Assembly (NCBI GenBank): GCA_002684375.1
Contig: NYVC01000034.1
Span: 39,404 to 48,079 of the forward strand
Length of the DNA stretch: 8,676 nucleotides
Direction of reading: 5' to 3'
From: Marinovum sp.
GTDB lineage: Bacteria; Pseudomonadota; Alphaproteobacteria; Rhodobacterales; Rhodobacteraceae
Positions 1 through 5,336 of this stretch are shown here, one piece after another. Made by a program: the position numbers and the translations under genes. The stretch's first letter is position 1. Each line of letters starts with the position of its first letter. The notes under the pieces were generated by a model that was given only the letters and a program-made list of their open reading frames with translations, did no database searches and was not told where the DNA came from.

Positions 1-20
1 ATATTGCCGCAGCGGAGTGA
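1..20 (+). CDS. C-terminal end of an upstream gene, probably the partner sensor kinase (partial)
   Basis: Reading from base 3, the codons give Ile-Ala-Ala-Ala-Glu followed by TGA at 18-20, six bases before the response-regulator start at 27. A kinase gene ending just before its response regulator is the usual arrangement for DctB/DctD-type pairs, so this is inferred to be the tail of a sensor histidine kinase. Only five codons are visible, so the identity rests on context alone, and the open frame could be chance. Confidence 0.3.
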
Positions 21-26
21 TAAAAG

Positions 27-1361
27 ATGTCTGAAATGATGAAGGTTGCAATTGTTGATGATGAAAAAGATATGCGTCTTTCCATCTCGCAGTGGTTGTC
101 TCTTTCGGGCTATGACACCGAAAGTTTTGCCAGCGCTGCAGAGGCGCTGAGCGTTGTCGGCCCTGATTATCCGGGCATCGTCATCACAGATATTCGCATG
201 CCGGGGATGGATGGTTTGGGCTTGTTGAAGAAATTGATGAGCAGTGATAGCGCTTTGCCTGTGATGATGATTACCGGACACGGTGATGTGCCGATGGCAG
301 TTGAGGCGATGCGTCTTGGGGCGTTTGACTTTCTCGAAAAGCCTTTTGACCCTGATAATATGACTGCGATCGTGCGCAAGGCGACTGCAGCGCGCCGGTT
401 GACGCTTGATAATCGGGCTTTGCGCCGCGAGTTGTCGGATGGGGGTCAACTGATTCAAAAACTGGCTGGAAACTCGCCCGCCATGCGGCAATTGCGCGAA
501 GACATCTTGGATTTGGGGCAAGCCGATGGACATGTGCTGATCGATGGTGAGACCGGCACTGGAAAGACCCTTGCAGCCCACGCCCTGCATGCCGTCGGCA
601 GCCGGGCTGGTAAAACATTTTCACTGATCTCTTGCAGTGCCGTTGAACAAGAGGCGTTAATCGGGCGTCTGTTCGGCCCCATGCAGCCTGATGATAACCT
701 ACTGCCGGCGGTTGAGGCCGCCAGAGGCGGAACTTTGGTGCTTGAAGATATTGAGACACTTGGGCCGGCTGTTCAGGCGCGGCTACTCGGCTTTCTGGAT
801 CAGCAAGGCAGCCCGCCTGAGACGCGGATCATTGCAGTCTGTAACAGCCAAGACCCCGCCCATATGCCGAAAGAGACATTGCGCAGTGACTTATTTTACC
901 GCTTGGCTGGGCTGCGGATTACTGCGCCTCCGCTGCGGGAACGCGGTGATGATATTCTTGCGCTATTTACGCAGTTGAGCAGTCAGTTTTGCGAAGAATA
1001 CGGCTGTGAGGTGCCCGAGTTGTCAGCGCAGGACACGGCGCAGATCCTACAATCACCCTGGCCGGGGAATGTGCGGCAATTGATCAATGTGGCAGAGCGC
1101 GCGATTTTGCAATCGCGACGCGGCGGGGGATCACTCTCGTCCCTGTTGATGGTAGATTCCGAACAGGTCCCGGCTGTGGTCACCACCGATGGTAAACCGC
1201 TGAAAGAGTACGTCGAAGCCTTTGAACGCATGTTGATCGACAACACAATGCGCCGCAAGAAGGGCAGTATTCTGGCCGTGATGGAAGAGTTGAGTTTACC
1301 ACGCCGCACGTTGAACGAAAAAATGGCAAAATATGGATTGCAGCGGTCAGACTATCTCTAG
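27..1361 (+). CDS. dctD: DctD-like NtrC-family response regulator lacking the GAFTGA loop
   Basis: This 444-residue cytoplasmic regulator has three domains. The receiver (about 5-120) has acidic residues D11/D12, phospho-acceptor D55 in TDIRMPGMDG, T83 and K105. The AAA+ domain (about 145-370) has Walker A GETGTGKT at 174-181, a YRL...PPLRER segment at 291-306 and WPGNVRQL at 345-352. A Fis-type helix-turn-helix lies at about 395-444 (LPRRTLNEKMAKYGL). The architecture and C-terminus match DctD regulators of C4-dicarboxylate uptake, which act with sensor kinase DctB; the actual target is unknown. Two departures stand out. The GAFTGA loop expected after LFG (215-217) is absent, and Walker B reads LVLEDI (237-242) where the family usually has LFLDEI. 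It may therefore not work through sigma-54 in the usual way. The ATG follows GGAG at 14-17. The last 15 bases overlap the convergent ocd gene. The family is confident; the dctD name is moderate. Confidence 0.85.
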   Translation: MSEMMKVAIVDDEKDMRLSISQWLSLSGYDTESFASAAEALSVVGPDYPGIVITDIRMPGMDGLGLLKKLMSSDSALPVMMITGHGDVPMAVEAMRLGAFDFLEKPFDPDNMTAIVRKATAARRLTLDNRALRRELSDGGQLIQKLAGNSPAMRQLREDILDLGQADGHVLIDGETGTGKTLAAHALHAVGSRAGKTFSLISCSAVEQEALIGRLFGPMQPDDNLLPAVEAARGGTLVLEDIETLGPAVQARLLGFLDQQGSPPETRIIAVCNSQDPAHMPKETLRSDLFYRLAGLRITAPPLRERGDDILALFTQLSSQFCEEYGCEVPELSAQDTAQILQSPWPGNVRQLINVAERAILQSRRGGGSLSSLLMVDSEQVPAVVTTDGKPLKEYVEAFERMLIDNTMRRKKGSILAVMEELSLPRRTLNEKMAKYGLQRSDYL

Positions 1362-2417
1362 GGGTGATGGGCATGGCTGTGATCGCTTCAGCATACCAAA
1401 AAGATCGCGGGGATCGTTGGGATCGGCCAGCAGGTCTAGCATTTGTAAGAAGGGGGTGCCGTGCACCTGCGCGCGTACATACCGCAGGGCGCTAAAATCT
1501 TCGATCGCAAATCCTACGCTGTCGAACAGGGTGATTTGCTTTGTCTCTGTGCGGCCTGCGCTTTGACCGGCGATAACCCGCCAGAGCTCTGTGACGGGAT
1601 GGGTGGGTTCAAGTTGCTGAATTTCACCCTCAATCCGTGTCTGTGGTGGATATTCGACAAAAATATCGGATCTGAGCAAAACATCCCGGTGCAATTCCGT
1701 TTTGCCGGGACAATCGCCACCGATGGCATTGATATGAACCCCGGCGCCGATCATATTATCGGTCAGAATGGTAGCATATTGCTTGTCGGCCGTGCACGTC
1801 GTGATAATTTGTGCCCCTTCGATGGCGTGCTCGGGGCTGGAACAACGGATCACTTTTATCCCTTGGCCGGCAAGGTTTTGCGCCGCCTTTGCGGTCGCGG
1901 TAGGATCGATATCGTATAGCCGCACACAGGTGATACCGCAGATGGCCTTCATCGCAATGGTTTGGAACTCCGACTGCGCCCCATTGCCGATCATAGCCAT
2001 GGTTCCAGCCGCTTTGGGGGCCAGATATTTGGCGGCGACCGCCGACGTTGCCGCTGTGCGCAAGGCCGTCAAAAGCGTCATTTCGGTCAAAAGGACAGGA
2101 TAGCCGGTTTTGACATCGGCCAACAGGCCAAAGGCGGTGACGGTTTGCAATCCGCTGCGGGTATTTTTGGGGTGGCCGTTTACGTATTTGAACCCGTAGG
2201 CGGTTTCGTCTGCGGTTGGCATCAGCTCGATCACGCCCTCGGCCGAATGACTGGCAATGCGCGGGGTTTTATCAAAGCTTTGCCACCGTTTGAAATCGTC
2301 TTCAATGGCGCTGGCCAACCCAGTGAGCATCTGCTCCAAGCCAATATGATTTATCAGTTGCATCATGTGATCGACTGAAATGAACGGAACCAGAGCTTTT
2401 TGTGACGGCGGAAGCAT
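1347..2417 (-). CDS. ocd: Ornithine cyclodeaminase
   Basis: This 356-residue cytoplasmic enzyme converts L-ornithine to L-proline and ammonia (EC 4.3.1.12) using tightly bound NAD. Visible motifs are GFKYVNGHP with K77 in the substrate region, RTAATSA at 120-126, the dinucleotide-binding turn IGNGAQSEFQ at 143-152, YDID at 168-171 ending the second Rossmann strand, and GGDCPGKTEL at 233-242. D235 in that last motif corresponds to the catalytic Asp of the characterised Pseudomonas enzyme. The length fits the family. The ATG at 2417 is chosen over an in-frame one at 2471 because it has an AAAGGA ribosome site about six bases upstream, whereas the longer form would overlap arginase by 44 bp. It follows arginase by 10 bp in one operon, so arginine goes to ornithine and then proline. 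Its tail overlaps the convergent dctD-like gene. Identification is strong. Confidence 0.93.
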   Translation of the reverse strand: MLPPSQKALVPFISVDHMMQLINHIGLEQMLTGLASAIEDDFKRWQSFDKTPRIASHSAEGVIELMPTADETAYGFKYVNGHPKNTRSGLQTVTAFGLLADVKTGYPVLLTEMTLLTALRTAATSAVAAKYLAPKAAGTMAMIGNGAQSEFQTIAMKAICGITCVRLYDIDPTATAKAAQNLAGQGIKVIRCSSPEHAIEGAQIITTCTADKQYATILTDNMIGAGVHINAIGGDCPGKTELHRDVLLRSDIFVEYPPQTRIEGEIQQLEPTHPVTELWRVIAGQSAGRTETKQITLFDSVGFAIEDFSALRYVRAQVHGTPFLQMLDLLADPNDPRDLFGMLKRSQPCPSPLEIV

Positions 2418-2427
2418 GTTGTATCCT

Positions 2428-3354
2428 TTATTGAAATGGTCGGGTTGGACGATCAAAGACACGCCGCCCAAAGGCAGAGGCTGCCAGATCGACCATAAGC
2501 AAAGCCGTTTTACCGCGTTCGTCTAAAAATGGATTTAATTCCACCAGATCAAGTGACGTCATCAACCCGCTGTCATGCAGCATCTCCATCACCAGATGGG
2601 CCTCACGCACAGTTGCACCGCCGGGTACGGTCGTGCCAACCGCTGGGGCGACTGACGGGTCGAGAAAATCTACATCAAGGGATACGTGCAGCATACCGCC
2701 CGCGGCGGACACGCGGGTCAGAAACTCCGAGAGCGGGCGAGCGATGCCGTGCTCGTCGATTTCGCGCATGTCGTGGTGCGCGATCCGGCTTGAGGCCAAG
2801 GCGTCTAATTCGGGACGGTCAATCGAGCGCAGACCCAGCATACAGACATTTTCCTGCGGGATGGGCGCGTGCATCTCTGGAAAGCCGGGAAAGCCGTTGC
2901 GGCCGGTCAGATAAGCCAGAGGCGTGCCGTGCAGATTTCCTGAGGTCGATGTCTCCAAAGTATGAAAGTCGCTGTGGGCATCAAGCCACAGAACAAATTG
3001 TGGTCGCCCCTGTGCTGTAGCATATCGGTTAACCCCCGAGATCGAGCCCAGAGACAGGGCGTGGTCGCCACCGAGAAAAATAGGCACAGCGTCAGCGATT
3101 GCGTTGTGTGCGGTCATGGCCAGACTTTGCGTCCACCCGATGGTTTCTTCTAACTGATATGCACTGTGCTTGGTCTGAACTTTTGCCACTGGCGTTGCCG
3201 TGATGTTGCCAAGGTCACTGACGGTATGCCCAAGGTCATGCAGGGCCCGGGCCAGTCCAGCGGTCCGGTAAGCGTCGGGACCCATTAAGCAGCCGGGCCG
3301 TTTTTTGCCGCTGTCGACGGGAGCGCCGATTAAAATACAGTGTTGTTGTGTCAT
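2428..3354 (-). CDS. rocF: Arginase
   Basis: This 308-residue enzyme of the ureohydrolase fold hydrolyses L-arginine to L-ornithine and urea (EC 3.5.3.1) at a binuclear manganese centre. All expected metal ligands are present: H98 in GGDHALS, D125, H127 and D129 in DAHSDFHT, and D227 and D229 in SLDVDFLDP. The GTTVPGG segment follows at about 240-246. The length is typical of bacterial arginases, and the DAHSD/SLDVDFLDP motifs favour arginase over agmatinase. The ATG at 3352-3354 has a GAGGG ribosome site about four bases upstream. It is the first gene of a two-gene unit: its TAA overlaps the ribosome site of ornithine cyclodeaminase, implying coupled translation. A divergent Lrp-type gene lies 99 bp upstream and is the likely controller. 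Agmatinase or another ureohydrolase is possible but much less likely because the partner is ocd. Confidence 0.93.
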   Translation of the reverse strand: MTQQHCILIGAPVDSGKKRPGCLMGPDAYRTAGLARALHDLGHTVSDLGNITATPVAKVQTKHSAYQLEETIGWTQSLAMTAHNAIADAVPIFLGGDHALSLGSISGVNRYATAQGRPQFVLWLDAHSDFHTLETSTSGNLHGTPLAYLTGRNGFPGFPEMHAPIPQENVCMLGLRSIDRPELDALASSRIAHHDMREIDEHGIARPLSEFLTRVSAAGGMLHVSLDVDFLDPSVAPAVGTTVPGGATVREAHLVMEMLHDSGLMTSLDLVELNPFLDERGKTALLMVDLAASAFGRRVFDRPTRPFQ

Positions 3355-3453
3355 TATGCCCTCGGTCCGCTGTTTGCCACGATAAAGCTATGATGTGAAA
3401 AATGATTGCAAAAAAGCCAGTAAAGTGATCTAATTGAAAGTATATTGATCATA
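3355..3453. promoter_or_regulatory. Divergent promoter/operator region between arginase and the Lrp-type gene
   Basis: This 99-bp AT-rich gap must carry the promoters for the arginase-ocd operon (minus) and the Lrp-type gene (plus). TGAT occurs four times on the plus strand, starting at 3391, 3403, 3426 and 3446. The last two lie within an inverted pair, TGATC (3426-3430) and GATCA (3447-3451), whose centres are 21 bp apart, about two helical turns. Lrp-family proteins often bind several phased sites, so this is a reasonable operator candidate for the adjacent regulator. I could not pick a convincing -10/-35 pair for the arginase direction. Confidence 0.5.
3406..3434 (+). promoter_or_regulatory. 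Candidate sigma-70 type promoter for the Lrp-type gene
   Basis: TTGCAA (3406-3411) and TCTAAT (3429-3434) are separated by 17 bp and match the -35 and -10 consensus at four and five of six positions. A start would be expected near 3441. That would leave a leader of about 13 bases to the ATG at 3454, or about 34 to the ATG at 3475. It overlaps one of the TGATC half-sites, which would suit autoregulation. This is a visual match only. Confidence 0.35.
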
Positions 3454-3900
3454 ATGGATGTAAAAAATTTCAAAATGGATAAAAAAGATCATGGGCTGAT
3501 ATCGGCTCTGCGCGAAAATGCGCGGGTGTCGCTTTCCGATTTGTCGCATCAGCTGGGCGTGTCACGCACCACGGTACGCAGTCGCATCGAACGCTTGCAG
3601 CAACGCGGCGATATTCTGGGTTTTACGGTAGTTTTGAAAGACGACGCAATCCGTGATCCTGTGCGCGGCATTATGATGATTGGTATTGAGGGTCGCGGCA
3701 CAGACAGGATTGTGCGTCAGCTGACAGGTTTACCGGAACTGCGGGCGGTGCATTCGACCAATGGGCGCTGGGATGTTATCGCCGAGATTGGCACAAATTC
3801 TTTGGAGGATTTTGACAGTACTCTGGCCAAAATCCGTCGTATGGATGGGGTGACGTCAAGCGAAACCAGCCTGCTGTTGTCGACACGCAAAGCCCGCTAG
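3454..3900 (+). CDS. Lrp/AsnC-family transcriptional regulator
   Basis: This 148-residue DNA-binding protein has the two-domain Lrp layout. An N-terminal winged helix-turn-helix spans about 8-60, with recognition-helix region LGVSRTTVRSRIERL at 34-48. A ligand-sensing RAM domain spans about 65-148. These proteins are usually dimers or octamers that bind amino acids. Being divergent from arginase-ocd, it probably senses arginine, ornithine or proline and controls that operon; this is inferred from position. The start is uncertain. TTG at 3445, ATG at 3454 and ATG at 3475 are in frame; none has a good ribosome site at ideal spacing (GAAAG lies at 3436-3440), and the family motif MDKKDHGLI begins at the 3475 ATG. 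The first codons are very AT-rich compared with the rest. The stop overlaps the convergent dsbB-like gene by 4 bp. Confidence 0.88.
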   Translation: MDVKNFKMDKKDHGLISALRENARVSLSDLSHQLGVSRTTVRSRIERLQQRGDILGFTVVLKDDAIRDPVRGIMMIGIEGRGTDRIVRQLTGLPELRAVHSTNGRWDVIAEIGTNSLEDFDSTLAKIRRMDGVTSSETSLLLSTRKAR

Positions 3901-4364
3901 CGCGTGTTCCAAAGCCTGCTTGCCCAGAGCCAGATCACCACCAAGCCCAATGAAGCCACCGCGTTCCAACCGGCCATCGACAGCCCAAATAGCTCCCAGG
4001 CGATATCATCGCATCGCACCATAGGCGCGGCCATGATCTGAGCCATTAAATCTTCGGTGCTGAGCCCGTCAATAGATCCCGAGGTGCAGCTTGTAGGACC
4101 CTGCCAGATACCGCGTTCAACCCCGGCGTGGTACATTCCGATTATGGCGGTTGCGAGGGCCGAAGCCGCCCCCAGCCAAAGGACTGAAGGGTGTTTTACG
4201 ATAAAGAAGCCAAAGCCAAAAAGAATGGCGGCGATATGTGGGTAGCGTTGCCAATAACACATCTTGCACGGCGCCATATCTGCCAGATATTGGAACCCCA
4301 AAGCCGCCAGCAAAAGCACTGCCGATCCCATGATTGCTAGCATGACCATTCGAGACTGGCTCAT
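3897..4364 (-). CDS. dsbB: DsbB-like disulfide bond formation protein
   Basis: This 155-residue inner-membrane protein probably reoxidises the periplasmic oxidase DsbA and passes electrons to quinone. It has four hydrophobic segments at about 7-27, 44-56, 61-80 and 126-148. The first cysteine pair, C33/C36, lies in APCKMCYWQRYPH just after helix 1, and a second pair, C93 and C118, lies in the loop between helices 3 and 4. This is the DsbB four-cysteine pattern, with a Trp-Gln-Arg segment after the CxxC. The ATG at 4362-4364 is chosen because it overlaps the TGA of the upstream DedA-type gene (ATGA), implying coupling, and starts just before the first helix. A longer in-frame start at 4556 would lie inside that gene. 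The tail overlaps the Lrp-type gene by 4 bp. No dsbA is visible in the window. Confidence 0.85.
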   Translation of the reverse strand: MSQSRMVMLAIMGSAVLLLAALGFQYLADMAPCKMCYWQRYPHIAAILFGFGFFIVKHPSVLWLGAASALATAIIGMYHAGVERGIWQGPTSCTSGSIDGLSTEDLMAQIMAAPMVRCDDIAWELFGLSMAGWNAVASLGLVVIWLWASRLWNTR

Positions 4365-4939
4365 AACGCTTTCACCACAAAAAATCCTCCGATGAGCAGG
4401 ACCATAAACAAGATCGATACCAGCCCCAACCGTCTTTCGATAAATCCGCGAATTGGCGCCCCGAATTTCCACAAAAGTCCCGCGACAATAAAGAACCGCA
4501 AGCCACGCGCCAAGATTGACGTGGCGATGAATGTACCCAGATGCATGCCAGTCCATCCAGACATAATGGTAATCACCTTATACGGAAAAGGCGTTAAGCC
4601 TGCGCCCAGAACAGCCCAAAACCCAAGAGAATTGAATCGTTGGTTGAATTCTTCAATTGCATCCCCTTTACCCAAGGCTTGCAAAATTGGCTGACCCAGC
4701 TGTTCAAACATTACTGCGCCGATTGCGTATCCAATCATCCCACCGGCAACCGAGGCGACCATCGCAACGGAGGCAATGATCCACGCCCGTGATGGGGCGG
4801 CCAGAACCATTGGCAGGATCAAAAAATCTGGTGGGATTGGAAAAACCGAGCTCTCGGCAAAGGCCACCAGTGCCAGCACCCAAAGCGCTTTGGGGTGCTG
4901 TGACAGGGCCAGAAGGCGGGTATAAAGACGGTCTAACAT
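4361..4939 (-). CDS. DedA/YqaA-family membrane protein
   Basis: This 192-residue integral membrane protein belongs to the DedA (SNARE-associated/VTT) superfamily, YqaA-like branch. Family marks are the acidic re-entrant motif FAESSVFPIPPD at 27-38, GLTPFPYK at 113-120 and ARGLRFF at 143-149, with hydrophobic stretches around 18-47, 52-77, 104-125, 133-158 and 170-191. DedA proteins are linked to membrane homeostasis and lipid (undecaprenyl-phosphate type) translocation, but the substrate of this branch is not settled. The ATG at 4937-4939 has no clear Shine-Dalgarno sequence upstream. The gene ends in an ATGA overlap with the dsbB-like gene, so the two are co-transcribed and probably coupled. 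The family is sure; the function is open. Confidence 0.85.
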   Translation of the reverse strand: MLDRLYTRLLALSQHPKALWVLALVAFAESSVFPIPPDFLILPMVLAAPSRAWIIASVAMVASVAGGMIGYAIGAVMFEQLGQPILQALGKGDAIEEFNQRFNSLGFWAVLGAGLTPFPYKVITIMSGWTGMHLGTFIATSILARGLRFFIVAGLLWKFGAPIRGFIERRLGLVSILFMVLLIGGFFVVKAL

Positions 4940-5036
4940 GCTTGTGACTGTGTGACGAAAGCCGCCGTACTCATCAACCCTTGATCTGCGGTCTGTCGAA
5001 TAATTTACCGCCTCGGGGCCGCGTGGGCGAGTTGTT

Positions 5037-5061
5037 AAAAAAATTCTCAGATTCTTCTGAG
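5037..5061 (-). terminator. Terminator-like hairpin with T-run on the minus strand
   Basis: Read on the minus strand, CTCAGA (5061-5056), loop AGAA and TCTGAG (5051-5046) form a perfect 6-bp stem. Two A and then seven T (5043-5037) follow. This is the form of an intrinsic terminator, although the stem is short. No minus-strand gene is visible immediately upstream. It would therefore end an unannotated small transcript or act as an attenuator about 100 bp ahead of the dedA start. Activity is inferred. Confidence 0.4.
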
Positions 5062-5229
5062 CTCGTCAGGCGAAACTTGGGCTGAAAAATTTCGACCGAT
5101 CTGCTTTTTTCTGCACGCCTTTTCGGTCTTATTGATGGGGAAGCATAGATTTTTGCTAGGGTAAAACGCTTCATTTAATAGGTGAATAGATATATAAGTT
5201 TAAAAACAATATGTTAAATGAAAATTTCC

Positions 5230-5285
5230 ACAAACCCTTTTCTACTAATCTTTTAGTTGACAACTGGGTTTGTATTGGTCAACTA
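5230..5285. repeat. Two interleaved 8-bp inverted repeats upstream of the binding-protein gene
   Basis: ACAAACCC (5230-5237) pairs perfectly with GGGTTTGT (5266-5273), and TAGTTGAC (5254-5261) pairs perfectly with GTCAACTA (5278-5285). The order of arms is A, B, A', B', with gaps of 16, 4 and 4 bases. As RNA this is H-type pseudoknot topology, or two hairpins that exclude each other. As DNA, the B pair, with arm centres 24 bp apart, could be an operator for a dimeric repressor. It ends 51 bp before the ATG at 5337. The role is unknown. Confidence 0.5.
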
Positions 5286-5324
5286 TCATCTTGTCGGCAG
5301 CGTCCGGCACAAATCGATATAATG

Positions 5325-5331
5325 GGAGGAG
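5325..5331 (+). promoter_or_regulatory. Strong ribosome binding site that fixes the binding-protein start
   Basis: GGAGGAG lies five bases before the ATG at 5337, a near-ideal Shine-Dalgarno. An open frame runs upstream in phase to an ATG at 5211, but that start has no ribosome site and would bury the signal peptide, so 5337 is the start. Confidence 0.85.
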
Positions 5332-5336
5332 ATAAG

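Larger units (their letters stand above)
4940..5336. other. 397-bp intergenic region between divergent dedA and the ABC importer operon
   Basis: No credible gene is seen here. The left part (4940-5036) would be the leader of the minus-strand dedA-dsbB pair. It is followed by a hairpin with a T-run in the minus direction (5037-5061). Around 5094-5128, GACCGA and TCGGTC form a 6-bp inverted repeat enclosing a tract with a six-T run. From about 5160 the sequence becomes very AT-rich, with TATATAAG at 5191-5198 as a possible plus-strand -10 region, though no good -35 accompanies it. From 5230 to 5285 are two interleaved inverted repeats, then a small hairpin (5292-5309, 6-bp stem with one G-U pair) and the ribosome site of the binding-protein gene. 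A basic 66-codon frame on the minus strand at 4974-5174 is judged spurious. Confidence 0.6.

Noticed and set aside
271..759. 162-codon minus-strand open frame inside the dctD-like gene
   Set aside because: It lies entirely opposite a well-conserved regulator and shows no domain; it is a shadow frame.
2418..2471. Longer ornithine cyclodeaminase starting at 2471
   Set aside because: It would overlap arginase by 44 bp; the ATG at 2417 has a good ribosome site and gives the normal family N-terminus.
3788..3806. Sigma-54-like TTGGCAC-N6-TTTGG in the Lrp-type gene
   Set aside because: The downstream half does not match TTGCA/T, the spacing is off, and it lies inside coding sequence with no gene suitably downstream.
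4365..4556. Longer DsbB-like protein starting at 4556
   Set aside because: The added residues are encoded inside the DedA-type gene in another frame and show no DsbB similarity.
5094..5128. GACCGA/TCGGTC 6-bp inverted repeat
   Set aside because: It is short, with a 23-base loop; expected by chance at this length and not supported by a T-run in a useful position.
4974..5174. 66-codon minus-strand open frame in the intergenic region
   Set aside because: It has low-complexity basic composition, no ribosome site, no recognisable domain, and contains the terminator-like hairpin.
5211..5336. In-frame N-terminal extension of the binding protein from an ATG at 5211
   Set aside because: No ribosome site precedes 5211, it would bury a clear signal peptide, and a strong GGAGGAG precedes the ATG at 5337.
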